From IMG/VR virus record IMGVR_UViG_3300049216_000050, positions 1 to 29,096 of that record: a DNA stretch of 29,096 nucleotides; one strand, written 5' to 3'. This stretch comes from a virus. Below, piece after piece: positions 1-7,333 of this stretch. Within the stretch, counting starts at the first letter, position 1; each line of letters opens with the position of its first letter. Under the pieces are notes generated by a model. The model worked only from the letters and a program-made list of their open reading frames with translations, did no database searches and was not told the DNA's origin. The position numbers were made by a program, and so were the translations under genes.

Positions 1-1393
1 CCAGGTTGAAGAAGTTGCATTCCTTATGGATGTAGCTGCGGGAACCGCCCGCCGTCAGGAACCAGTACCACTTCTCCGGTTGCGCCGGGTTGATCCGGTC
101 GCCGTACCCGTCGGTGATGACGAACACCGCTTCGGGGTACTTTCCGCCTTCGTCCTGGATCGCCTTCTGGACGTGGTTTTCCAGAATGCTGAAGGAAGTC
201 CCGCCGCCGCCGTAAATCTTCTTCGACGCCAGGGTGGTTTCCTGCACCGTCGTGTCGAAACAGAACAGGCGAATGTCGAACCGCTCGGTCGGCAGCGATT
301 CTGCGGCGGCGAAGAACCGATCCTTCAACCCCCAGCAGCTACCGCTGGTGTCGAGGAAGAAGTACACCTTGATGCGGGTTTTCTCGTCGGCTTCCTCTTC
401 CACTTCCATGTCGGACGGGAGGAACATATCCTTGGGCAGCATCGTCATGCGACGGTTCAGGCGTGCCCACTGTTCGATCTCCTTGTCCGACTCCTTCATG
501 TACTTCCGTGCCCACTTCTTGATTACCGTCTCCCACTTCTTCTTCTTCTTGACCTTGACGGTGTTGGCGAAGACCCACTGCCCGCCCGTGCCGGTCCCGG
601 CCTGCTGGTTGGTGGACTTCTTCTGCTTGTCCTGCTGAAAGTGCTTCTGCACCATCTTCTTGAGGGATTCCCGCTCCTCGTCGGACAGCCCCTCGTTCAG
701 CTTGTCGATGACCGAACCCCAATCGTCGGACTTCTCGCCGCCCATCATGGAGTGGTCGTCAACCGTGCCGCCCGGCATCGAACCCATCGTGCTGTCGCCG
801 CTCCCGTCGCCGTCACCCTGACCGCCGTGTCCGTACACCTTCTCGAAGAGTCCGTAGTAGAACTCGAACATTTCGTCGTCGGGCGGCAACGGCTTGCGAC
901 CCTTGAAGACGGTATCCGTCCAGCACAGCTTGGCTTCGTTGATGATCTTCGCCCGCTCGAACCCGAAGTTGCGGAGCAGGGTGTGGTTGACCACCACGTC
1001 GAGGGCGGCATTGCACGCTTCCCGGTTCATCTTGGCAGCGTCGGTGATGCGAACGCCGTGATTCAGGATGACGTGAAGCGCCTCGTGGCAGATCACGAAC
1101 AGCTTGTTGTAGAAGTCCAGCGACAACCAAAACTTCGGGTTGAAGTGGAACCACACGAACCCGCCCGTCTCGTCGAATTGAACGGCTGCGGTTTCGATCT
1201 CTTCGGTGAAGTGCGGACGCCCCATCTGCCACACTTTGTAGAAAACGGCGTGGTGTTCTTCGAGGGCGGCGGAAATGGCGAACCATTCGTCCCGGCTGAT
1301 CTTCATGCGCTTCTGCGGGTCGTAGGCTTCCCCCTTCGGGATCACCACGCCATCGCCGTCAACCAGATCGGGTTCAACTACTGCTTCACTCAT
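1..1393 (-). CDS. VWA-domain protein with putative metallopeptidase domain (3' end outside window)
   Basis: Reading the minus strand from ATG at 1393 gives 464 codons with no stop before the window edge, so the C-terminus is missing. The N-terminal part has a zinc-peptidase-like motif, HEALH (residues 103-107) followed by NH at 111-112, as in the putative metallopeptidase domain found N-terminal to VWA-like domains (DUF2201-type proteins). A Gly/Asp/Ser-rich linker (about 187-220) and a Lys-rich stretch lead to a VWA domain with a complete MIDAS: DTSGS at 348-352, Thr399 in GGGGTS and Asp428 in ITDGYGD. The start has an AAAGGAG ribosome site and a promoter about 20 bp upstream. In cellular genomes such proteins pair with MoxR-type AAA+ ATPases, and one is the next gene upstream here. 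The family assignment is firm; the substrate is unknown. Confidence 0.88.
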   Translation of the reverse strand, partial: MSEAVVEPDLVDGDGVVIPKGEAYDPQKRMKISRDEWFAISAALEEHHAVFYKVWQMGRPHFTEEIETAAVQFDETGGFVWFHFNPKFWLSLDFYNKLFVICHEALHVILNHGVRITDAAKMNREACNAALDVVVNHTLLRNFGFERAKIINEAKLCWTDTVFKGRKPLPPDDEMFEFYYGLFEKVYGHGGQGDGDGSGDSTMGSMPGGTVDDHSMMGGEKSDDWGSVIDKLNEGLSDEERESLKKMVQKHFQQDKQKKSTNQQAGTGTGGQWVFANTVKVKKKKKWETVIKKWARKYMKESDKEIEQWARLNRRMTMLPKDMFLPSDMEVEEEADEKTRIKVYFFLDTSGSCWGLKDRFFAAAESLPTERFDIRLFCFDTTVQETTLASKKIYGGGGTSFSILENHVQKAIQDEGGKYPEAVFVITDGYGDRINPAQPEKWYWFLTAGGSRSYIHKECNFFNL

Positions 1394-1414
1394 CGCTGCT
1401 CCTTTGGCCCTATG

Positions 1415-1443
1415 ATGTTACCACAATAGAGTGGGGTTGTAAA
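1415..1443 (-). promoter_or_regulatory. sigma70-like promoter of the VWA gene
   Basis: On the minus strand, TTTACA (1438-1443) is followed by a 17-bp spacer and TAACAT (1415-1420). The -35 box continues as TTTACAACCCC, the same extended box seen at 3217 and 5500. Transcription would begin near 1408, giving a short leader that contains the AAAGGAG site. Confidence 0.72.
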
Positions 1444-1448
1444 GCAAA

Positions 1449-1469
1449 GGGGCGGCTTATTGCCGCCCC
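1449..1469 (-). terminator. rho-independent terminator after the AAA ATPase gene
   Basis: A perfect 8-bp stem, GGGGCGGC (1449-1456) with GCCGCCCC (1462-1469) and a 5-nt loop, is followed on the minus strand by TTTGCTTTAC. It lies 25 bp past the ATPase stop and just before the next promoter, so it separates two transcription units. Confidence 0.8.
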
Positions 1470-1493
1470 TCGTTGGGAACTTCCGAGCGGCCT

Positions 1494-3098
1494 TTACTTG
1501 GCCTGGGGCATCAGGAGTTTGCTCTGGAGCGAGCCTTCCTTGATCTTCGAGAGCAAGTCCTTGAACCGGGTTCCGAAGCGGTTGAGGATACCCGTCCAGT
1601 CCAGGCCGGTGTTGCGGTGGATTTCCCCGATGCAGTGGTTGACCACGCCCATCAGGTTGCCCATCGACTGAGCCGTCATCACCGACGGCCACGAATCCTT
1701 CACCGATGCCGACAGCAACTCCAGGGTTGCGAGGGCTTCGTCGGCGGTGAGGGCTTCCGGGATCGACTTCTCGATCCGTTCGTACACCGTGTTCCGCTGG
1801 CTGGCGGTCGTCGGCGGGGTGACTTTCAGTTCACCCAACACCTTGCTGTACTTGTCGGTGGGCTTCTTCTGGAAGAAGGCGACGGCGGGCGTGTTGGTCG
1901 CCCCCGACCCCTGTGCCGTGGCCTGATACGCCGCCGACAAGTCCTGGTTCTCCGACAGCGCCCGGCGAATCTTCTTGACCAACCGCTGGTTGGTGTTCGC
2001 CGTCAGGATCGTCTTGCACGCTTCCTGGAACAGCGGAACCTTGTCGCTGTTGTTGATGATGTACTTGCACGGCCCTTCCTGATCCGCCATCAGAGCGCCC
2101 AGCTTCTCCTTCGGCAGCAGGGGCAGGAAGAACGCCATCATCGTGTCGGACGCCGGGATGTACTTCATCGCCGACGTGTAGTTGTTCTCGTTCGCCATGA
2201 ACGTGCGAGCGCCCGTCACGTCGTTCGCCTTCATCAAGGCTTCCAGGCGGTCGGGGGTGTGCCCGGTGTTCAGAGCGGTCGTCAGCTTGCTGACGTTGCT
2301 CGTGACCGGCAGCACGTCCCTCATGTCGCCCTTCATCCGGCGAACGGCCAGGGCGTACTCCAGACGACGGGGGGAAACCTTCTTCTTCTCCTCGTCCGGG
2401 AGTTCCTTCCACCATGCGATGGCGATCTTCGCCGTCTGCTCGCCGAACTGGTCCTTGAACCACTCGCCGTTCGGCTCGTAGGGAATCTCGATGGTGATGT
2501 GGAAGCGGTCGGCCTGGGCCGGGTCCAGCTTCTCCACGTCGTACTCGTTGTCCTCGTCGTCTTCCGGGTTGATGGCAGCCCACACCATCTTCAGCTTGTT
2601 GAACTTCCGCCCGTTGATGCTCTTGAACTGCAAGAGTTCCATCACGGCGTTCCGTACCTTCTTCGGGGCACGGTTGAACTCGTCGAAGAACAACGCTTCC
2701 ACGTCGTCTTCGGCGAAGGCACGGGGCCGGACGAGATCGAGGTAGGTGACGGCTTCGCCGACCTTATCCATGTAGTCGATGATGCGATTGCACGCCTCTT
2801 CGTCCATCTTCCAGTTGGCGATGATCCACTGCACCGCCAGCTTGCGGTCAATGGCGGCGAGTTGCTTCACGACCTGGAAGGATTCCGCCATCTTGTCGGA
2901 GTGTTCCTTCGGGACGCCGATGAAGTCAACCCACGGGTCCATCGTGGCTGCCGAGAAGTACAGCCACTTGAGATCGTTCCGCTCGTAGGCAGATTTGACC
3001 ATACTGGTCTTGCCGACGCCGTGCTTCCCGATGAAAAGGACGTTCAGGCCGTTCTTGACCCAGAAGTCCAACTTTTCTTCACGGAGGTTGCTGCTCAC
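1494..3098 (-). CDS. MoxR-type AAA+ ATPase
   Basis: This 534-residue protein has a Walker A motif, GKHGVGKT (residues 24-31), a Walker B motif, LFFDE (136-140), a sensor-1 Asn in AAINP (177) and an Arg in DRF (198), which is the arrangement of MoxR/ATPase-associated chaperones. The C-terminal half (from about 240) is helical with no familiar domain. Translation starts with GTG behind AAGGGA. MoxR ATPases remodel target proteins together with VWA-domain partners, and the next gene downstream encodes such a partner. They are transcribed separately: a terminator follows this gene and each has its own promoter of the same type. A role in remodelling host or virion proteins is inference. Confidence 0.9.
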   Translation of the reverse strand: MSSNLREEKLDFWVKNGLNVLFIGKHGVGKTSMVKSAYERNDLKWLYFSAATMDPWVDFIGVPKEHSDKMAESFQVVKQLAAIDRKLAVQWIIANWKMDEEACNRIIDYMDKVGEAVTYLDLVRPRAFAEDDVEALFFDEFNRAPKKVRNAVMELLQFKSINGRKFNKLKMVWAAINPEDDEDNEYDVEKLDPAQADRFHITIEIPYEPNGEWFKDQFGEQTAKIAIAWWKELPDEEKKKVSPRRLEYALAVRRMKGDMRDVLPVTSNVSKLTTALNTGHTPDRLEALMKANDVTGARTFMANENNYTSAMKYIPASDTMMAFFLPLLPKEKLGALMADQEGPCKYIINNSDKVPLFQEACKTILTANTNQRLVKKIRRALSENQDLSAAYQATAQGSGATNTPAVAFFQKKPTDKYSKVLGELKVTPPTTASQRNTVYERIEKSIPEALTADEALATLELLSASVKDSWPSVMTAQSMGNLMGVVNHCIGEIHRNTGLDWTGILNRFGTRFKDLLSKIKEGSLQSKLLMPQAK

Positions 3099-3188
3099 GA
3101 TTTGGTTCCCTTGGTAACGATTCGATGCTTGTAGACCGTATAGTTCGCTGCTAGTTCACGAAGTATTCGGTTTTTTCTCGGTAGGTAG

Positions 3189-3217
3189 ATACTACTCCGA
3201 AAACGCATGGTTGTAAA
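3189..3217 (-). promoter_or_regulatory. sigma70-like promoter of the AAA ATPase gene
   Basis: On the minus strand, TTTACA (3212-3217, extended TTTACAACC), a 17-bp spacer and TAGTAT (3189-3194). It leaves a leader of roughly 85 nt before the GTG start at 3098. It is the same architecture as the promoters at 1415-1443 and 5472-5500. Confidence 0.72.
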
Positions 3218-3227
3218 CGTGAAAAAT

Positions 3228-3245
3228 CCGAGCCACCCGGCTCGG
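3228..3245 (-). terminator. terminator after the Bax inhibitor-like gene
   Basis: The stem CCGAGCC (3228-3234) pairs with GGCTCGG (3239-3245) around a 4-nt loop, and the minus strand continues ATTTTTC. It follows the stop of the membrane protein gene by about 25 bp and sits just upstream of the next promoter. Confidence 0.82.
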
Positions 3246-3271
3246 ACTTTCCCATTATAGCAACAGCACTA

Positions 3272-4093
3272 TCAATCACTGCTTTTCAACTTGGCGTACA
3301 GCCGAAGGATTTCGAGGTACAGCCACACCAGCGTGACCAACAGGCTGAACCCGGCGTACCACTCGTACCACTTGGGAGCCTTCTCTTCGGCGGCGTCGGC
3401 GATCATGCCGAAGTCCAGGATCAGGTTCAGTGCGGCGACCCCGACGATCACGAACTGCAACACGACACCCCACGGGCCGCTGCTGTGAACGACTGATACA
3501 TAACTGCCGAAGCCCTGGGCGATGAGATCGACGATATAGAGGGCCAGGATGCCCACCATCGCCGCCAACAACCCGGCTGCGAACTTCGCCGACGGCCTCA
3601 ATATACCCGCCCCGTACAACACCAACATGCCGAGCGTGACGCCCAGGGTTGATGCCACCGCTTCCAGGGCGATGCCGGGGAACTTGGCCTCGAACGCCGC
3701 CGAGATTGCCCCCAGCGCCAAACCTTCAAGCCCGGCGTAGACGGGGGCGAGGAACGGAGCCGTGTTCTGTTTGAAGATCACGACCATCGCCACCAGGAAG
3801 CCGCCGAAGCACCCGATCAGCGCCAAGTTGATGGAAGCGGGGGAGATGTCGATGGCGTCCGGCGGGCGACCTTCGGCGTTCACCACGCTGAAGGCTTCGG
3901 AGTACCCTTGCGTGCTGAGGTTCCAGGAATAGGCGAAGGTGACGGAAAGAATCGCCAACAGGAACAGGGACTTGAGCGCCGCACCCTGGACGGTGAAGGC
4001 GTTACTCTTTTCGACAAGTGGCCCGTCGTACTCGTTGCGGGCGGGGTTGTCGAACCAGGACTTCTTCTTCGGAGTGTCTTCTTCGGCAGCCAT
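3272..4093 (-). CDS. Bax inhibitor-1-like (TMBIM) integral membrane protein
   Basis: This 273-residue protein has a short charged N-terminus and then about seven hydrophobic segments. Its sequence follows the bacterial Bax1-I family: APVYAGLEGLALG in the middle, then NLILDF (retaining the conserved Asp) and a C-terminus rich in WYEWYAG and LVWLYLEILRLY. In bacteria and eukaryotes the superfamily forms membrane proteins linked to calcium leak, stress tolerance and membrane protein turnover. The start follows GAGGAG. It lies downstream of the ParB-like gene past a weak hairpin and upstream of a strong terminator. I read it as a host-derived gene that may alter host membrane physiology or lysis timing. 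The family call is strong; the role is inferred. Confidence 0.88.
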   Translation of the reverse strand: MAAEEDTPKKKSWFDNPARNEYDGPLVEKSNAFTVQGAALKSLFLLAILSVTFAYSWNLSTQGYSEAFSVVNAEGRPPDAIDISPASINLALIGCFGGFLVAMVVIFKQNTAPFLAPVYAGLEGLALGAISAAFEAKFPGIALEAVASTLGVTLGMLVLYGAGILRPSAKFAAGLLAAMVGILALYIVDLIAQGFGSYVSVVHSSGPWGVVLQFVIVGVAALNLILDFGMIADAAEEKAPKWYEWYAGFSLLVTLVWLYLEILRLYAKLKSSD

Positions 4094-4115
4094 GTTGCTC
4101 CTCGTTACATGAAAC

Positions 4116-4137
4116 GACCCGGTATTGCTACCGGGTC
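4116..4137 (-). terminator. hairpin after the ParB-like gene, possible leaky terminator
   Basis: A perfect 9-bp stem, GACCCGGTA (4116-4124) with TACCGGGTC (4129-4137), has a 4-nt loop. On the minus strand only GTTTC follows, a poor U-tract, and no promoter is evident before the next gene. Partial read-through into the Bax inhibitor-like gene is therefore likely. Confidence 0.55.
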
Positions 4138-4163
4138 TAAATTACCACACGACGGTCTGTTGC

Positions 4164-5426
4164 TCAAGCCTTCTTCTGGGACGGGGCGTTCGGGGGAAGT
4201 TCCCAACCGTCCTGCCACTCGAAGATGTCGTCGCTCGACTCGTGCAGTTTGGAGATCGGGCGACCCGTCACCAGGGCGTCGATGGCCTGGAGGGTCTTCC
4301 GGTACGCCACGAGCGTCACGTTGCTGCGGTTCTTCTTCGCCGCATCCAGCGAGCGGAACAGCGCCTTCGCCGGATCGCCGTCGTCCGGGAACTTCAACTC
4401 CCGGAGCCGGTAGCAGAACGGCTCGATCTTCTCCGGGCCGTACCACAGGTACGCCTTGGCGACCACCGCCTGCACTTCGGCACGGGCGACCGGCAGGTGG
4501 GTGTGAACCCAATTCAACAGGTCGTCCCACTTGCAGGCGAACTCGGCGATGTCGCTGTCGGTGTACTTCAGACGAGTGCCCAGACCCCTCATGATGGCCT
4601 TGCAGAAGCCGCTCGTCCGGTTGCCCAGCGGCGGGTCCACGACCATCTTCAGGCGCTCGGCCAGCGTCCGCTTCGCCCCGGACTCGACGAAGAACTTGGC
4701 CTCGTCCAGCACGTTCCAGGTGATGTACATCGGCATCGGCTTGCCGGACTCGAAGATCGCCCACAGCCGGTGCTGGCCGTTGTAGACCTCGAACGACAGG
4801 TTGATGCCGATGGCCTCGTCCGTCGGAATCCAGCGGTCGTTGTCGATGTCCCGCTTGTACGCTTCCACCAGAGCGGGCTTCTTGTTCCGGTTGCCCTCGT
4901 CCTTGCTCCACAGGTGTTCCAGGGCGACCTTCGCCATCTCCTTCGTCAACATGACGAATTCGCTGTACTGGTGCGGATAGCGGGGGTACATGAACCACGG
5001 CTTCGGACCACCGGGCCGCTTGTCCTCCATCTGAGCGAGGAGGTAGAAGTCCTGGTTCTCCTGAGCCATCTTCCAGATGAGTTCCTTCTGGTTGTGGCTC
5101 TGCGTCACCAGCGGTTCCACCTTGATTTGTGGAGCGGGCTGGGCCACCGGAGTCGGCGGCGGAATCAGCGAAGGGGCCGGGGCCACGTTGGGCTTCGGCA
5201 TCTCCAGCTTGGGCGGCGGCTGGGGCGGAAGGACGGCCACCTTGGGCGGCTCCTTCAGGGTGTGAACCCGCTCCAGAATCCGGTCGGCGAAACTCTTGGA
5301 ACGACCCATCTCGCCGTCTTTCAGCGTCACGATTTCCCCTCCCAGGCCACCACGCAGGGTTTTCGCACGGTCGAGAGCCAGTTTCTCTCGCCGCATCTTC
5401 TTTTCACGGCTCCTGCTAGACGACAT
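4164..5426 (-). CDS. ParB/Srx-fold protein with proline-rich N-terminal linker
   Basis: This is a 420-residue protein. A basic N-terminus (residues 1-20) and a Pro-rich linker (about 59-100) precede a domain with NGQHRL at 216-221, the signature of ParB N-terminal/sulfiredoxin-like folds; phage members usually keep the form NGQHRL plus a following S/G turn, here FESG. The ParB fold can bind nucleotide (CTP or ATP) and some members are nucleases. A helical C-terminal half of about 180 residues has no known match to me. The start follows GGGGGAT and has its own sigma70-like promoter. DNA binding or modification is plausible, but partitioning cannot be claimed: there is no ParA here. Confidence 0.72.
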   Translation of the reverse strand: MSSSRSREKKMRREKLALDRAKTLRGGLGGEIVTLKDGEMGRSKSFADRILERVHTLKEPPKVAVLPPQPPPKLEMPKPNVAPAPSLIPPPTPVAQPAPQIKVEPLVTQSHNQKELIWKMAQENQDFYLLAQMEDKRPGGPKPWFMYPRYPHQYSEFVMLTKEMAKVALEHLWSKDEGNRNKKPALVEAYKRDIDNDRWIPTDEAIGINLSFEVYNGQHRLWAIFESGKPMPMYITWNVLDEAKFFVESGAKRTLAERLKMVVDPPLGNRTSGFCKAIMRGLGTRLKYTDSDIAEFACKWDDLLNWVHTHLPVARAEVQAVVAKAYLWYGPEKIEPFCYRLRELKFPDDGDPAKALFRSLDAAKKNRSNVTLVAYRKTLQAIDALVTGRPISKLHESSDDIFEWQDGWELPPNAPSQKKA

Positions 5427-5471
5427 GAATGATCCCCCTGTCGTTGGATGTTTTTTGACCCACGCTCACCC

Positions 5472-5500
5472 ATAGTACGACGGAACTTCGGGGTTGTAAA
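5472..5500 (-). promoter_or_regulatory. sigma70-like promoter of the ParB-like gene
   Basis: On the minus strand, TTTACA (5495-5500, extended TTTGCTTTACAACCCC as at 1443), a 17-bp spacer and TACTAT (5472-5477). The expected leader is about 40 nt and contains the GGGGGAT ribosome site. Confidence 0.74.
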
Positions 5501-5559
5501 GCAAACTTCCAGAGGAATCCGCCACGGCTTCCGAAAACCACTCCATTCCGTGGCATCGC

Positions 5560-5582
5560 AAGTGCTTTGACTTCAAGCACTT
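5560..5582. repeat. 8-bp perfect inverted repeat in the divergent intergenic region
   Basis: AAGTGCTT (5560-5567) and AAGCACTT (5575-5582) flank a 7-nt centre. It lies between the promoter at 5472-5500 and the plus-strand gene at 5710. It could be an operator or an RNA hairpin; there is no T-run, so it is not a standard terminator. Confidence 0.5.
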
Positions 5583-5593
5583 CGCCCCAGAAA

Positions 5594-5672
5594 AATGATC
5601 CCGTTTTGGGTCATTCTGGAGTTCGGTGAAAAACTTTCCCGAAGTCCTAGATAGCTGATACGGCGAAAGCCG
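5594..5672 (+). promoter_or_regulatory. structured 5' leader region upstream of the gene at 5710
   Basis: Two further hairpins lie here. AATGA/CCC (5594-5602, one bulged T) pairs with GGGTCATT (5608-5615), and CGGC (5661-5664) pairs with GCCG (5669-5672) around a GAAA tetraloop. No convincing plus-strand promoter was found between 5500 and 5700. The following gene has an AAGGAG site at about 5697-5702. Confidence 0.35.
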
Positions 5673-5709
5673 GGTTACTCTCTTAGAAAGGCACACAAGG
5701 AGAACAGAA

Positions 5710-6450
5710 ATGGATGAGAAAAATCAGCGGCCACCTTCGGGCGAGCCGGTTTACACGATAGGTCAGTGCAGCAACACGCTTCCCCAGGGACCGTTGAGTC
5801 ACTGGATGCAGCCGTGCGAGGCGGGCGATGGTTTGCTGGAATCCTACGAGAAGGACGCCGAGATGCCCGACCTTCGGGCGGCGGGTGTTCGTAAGATCGA
5901 CTTCACAAAGGACAAAGAGGCGTGCGAGTTGTCGGGCGTCAAGACCCCGGAACCGAAAGACCCGGATTTCGAGTCGATGGAAGATTACCGCCGCAAGAAG
6001 AAGTTGCGCACCCGTCAGGTGAAGGAATCCTACAGCATCGGAGCGGTATCCGGGGCGGCGCAGGAGAAGATGCACTTCGCCGCCAAGACTGCTGAAGTGC
6101 AGGCGGAATTGTCGCCGAAGCCGCAGAAGTCGATATTGGAGCAGTATAAGGCTGCACCCGAAGGCACTATCCGTCGCACCTGGGCCGATGCCGCCGAGAA
6201 GAAGGAATTGTCCGGTAGCGGTATGCCGACCTATATGCAGTTGATCGCCGAGGGCAAGGAAGAGCAATACGATCAGGAAATGCTCAAGTATTGCAAACTG
6301 GCGGGATTGAAGTACGTCACTACCAAGCAGAAGATGAAGAAGGAAATCGAGAGTATTCAGAAGGGTATGCGTGACGCCATATCCATTATGGAGAGCCGGT
6401 TGAGTAAACTGGTCGAGTCCTTCAAGCAGTTGGATATTGACGAAGACTAA
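5710..6450 (+). CDS. hypothetical protein, coiled-coil C-terminus
   Basis: I do not recognise this 246-residue protein. It is hydrophilic and rich in Lys, Glu and Pro. The middle (about 90-160) has many short charged segments, and the last 60 residues have the heptad-like pattern of a coiled coil and an acidic end (DIDED). ATG follows a strong AAGGAG site. It stands alone between a structured leader and a bidirectional terminator, and points towards the minus-strand baseplate block. A phage-specific regulatory or structural role cannot be separated on this evidence. Confidence 0.75.
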   Translation: MDEKNQRPPSGEPVYTIGQCSNTLPQGPLSHWMQPCEAGDGLLESYEKDAEMPDLRAAGVRKIDFTKDKEACELSGVKTPEPKDPDFESMEDYRRKKKLRTRQVKESYSIGAVSGAAQEKMHFAAKTAEVQAELSPKPQKSILEQYKAAPEGTIRRTWADAAEKKELSGSGMPTYMQLIAEGKEEQYDQEMLKYCKLAGLKYVTTKQKMKKEIESIQKGMRDAISIMESRLSKLVESFKQLDIDED

Positions 6451-6452
6451 AC

Positions 6453-6484
6453 GGAAACAGGGGGCTTAATTGCCCCCTGTTTCT
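6453..6484. terminator. bidirectional terminator between convergent genes
   Basis: A perfect 12-bp stem, GAAACAGGGGGC (6454-6465) with GCCCCCTGTTTC (6472-6483), has loop TTAATT. T-rich sequence follows on the plus strand (TTTATTT), and the arm's A-run gives T residues on the minus strand. It serves the gene ending at 6450 and the minus-strand gene ending at 6485. Confidence 0.85.
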
Positions 6485-6925
6485 TTATTTGGTTTCTGCC
6501 GGTGGGTTGTCCCAACCGCATATCGTATTCGGCGACCTGTAAATCTTTACCATCTCCCGATATTGTAATTTGAGACGGTGTTGAACAACATCACTGTTGC
6601 CGTAGTCGTAATCCAGGGCGTGACCCTTGAGTTCGACGCCGTTGAAGTCGATGACGTAGAGTTTGTTGCCGCAGCCGTCGAGGGCGATTAGGCTGAAGTC
6701 GTCGCTGTACCCTTCTTCCATCATTTCTTCGATCCAGTCTTGCCCGGAGAGGGTGACTCGTTCGTAGATGGACATCCTGATGGTTTTATTCAGGTAGTTG
6801 AACTTCACCTTGCTGGTGAAGTGTTGCATCTCAGGTTTTTTCTTAGATACGAACAGAAAGCGAAATGTGCGGGCGAATACTTTTTCTGCACCGAGCGGGC
6901 CGATCCCCATGTTCTGGGCTTCCAT
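6485..6925 (-). CDS. tail-tube-fold protein, short paralogue (gp48/gp54-type candidate)
   Basis: This 146-residue protein shares with the two tube proteins at 14698 and 15304 a late block of the form L-x-x-x-DGCGN-x-L followed by a hydrophobic strand, a Y/F-DY turn and LKLQYREM. That matches LALYDGCGNV...LDYSS...LTLRYSEV in the tube. It begins by TAATG overlap with the upstream gene and has a GGAGG site. In T4, the tube-initiator proteins gp48 and gp54 contain a tube-like domain and lie beside the baseplate hub genes. Here the gene lies in the same block as the gp26-like gene. The shared fold is well supported by the motif; the initiator role is inferred from position. Confidence 0.68.
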   Translation of the reverse strand: MEAQNMGIGPLGAEKVFARTFRFLFVSKKKPEMQHFTSKVKFNYLNKTIRMSIYERVTLSGQDWIEEMMEEGYSDDFSLIALDGCGNKLYVIDFNGVELKGHALDYDYGNSDVVQHRLKLQYREMVKIYRSPNTICGWDNPPAETK

Positions 6926-7329
6926 TAGCCTCCAAAGGTAGGTTTTTTGTTGACCCTTTCGATTACGTCAAATTTGAGGCTTACTGTATGAAACAGCGGC
7001 GTGTCGTTTCCTTTCAGGAAGGACGTTTCGTGATCGAGCAAGGTCAGGTTGAGCAAACGTAGCATACAGAGGATGTCGCCTTTGGAGTCCAGCGCCATGA
7101 CGGTGATGATCTCCTTTTTCAAATCCTCGTTCGCCAGCCCTGCAACCCAATTGAGGACGGCGAATTCTTGCGTCTCTTCGATGTCGAGTTCCAGCACGCT
7201 TTGACACAGGTTCAGGTCGCAACGCTTGACGTTACTGACCATCTTCGTGAACGACTCCGGGACGACCCGGAAGTGGCCGCTGAGTGGAATGACTTTCTCG
7301 ATCTTCTTTTCTTGCTGTTTCAGTATCAT
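6925..7329 (-). CDS. tail-tube-fold protein, second short paralogue
   Basis: The frame is open further upstream, but ATG at 7329 gives a sensible start 4 bp after the stop of the preceding gene and 134 residues. The C-terminal half has MALDSKGDILCMLRLLNL followed by HTVSLKFDVIE, which lines up with the DGCGN-strand-turn-LxLxY pattern of the neighbouring paralogue and of the two tube proteins, although the Cys/Gly turn is changed to SKGD. The next gene begins on its stop codon (TAATG). It is probably a baseplate-proximal tube-like protein such as gp54/gp48. The relation is weaker than for its neighbour. Confidence 0.62.
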   Translation of the reverse strand: MILKQQEKKIEKVIPLSGHFRVVPESFTKMVSNVKRCDLNLCQSVLELDIEETQEFAVLNWVAGLANEDLKKEIITVMALDSKGDILCMLRLLNLTLLDHETSFLKGNDTPLFHTVSLKFDVIERVNKKPTFGG

Positions 7330-7333
7330 TTCT

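Noticed and set aside
5466-5696. 76-codon minus-strand frame in the intergenic gap
   Set aside because: It has a GTG start with no ribosome site and it covers the promoter at 5472-5500 and the inverted repeat.
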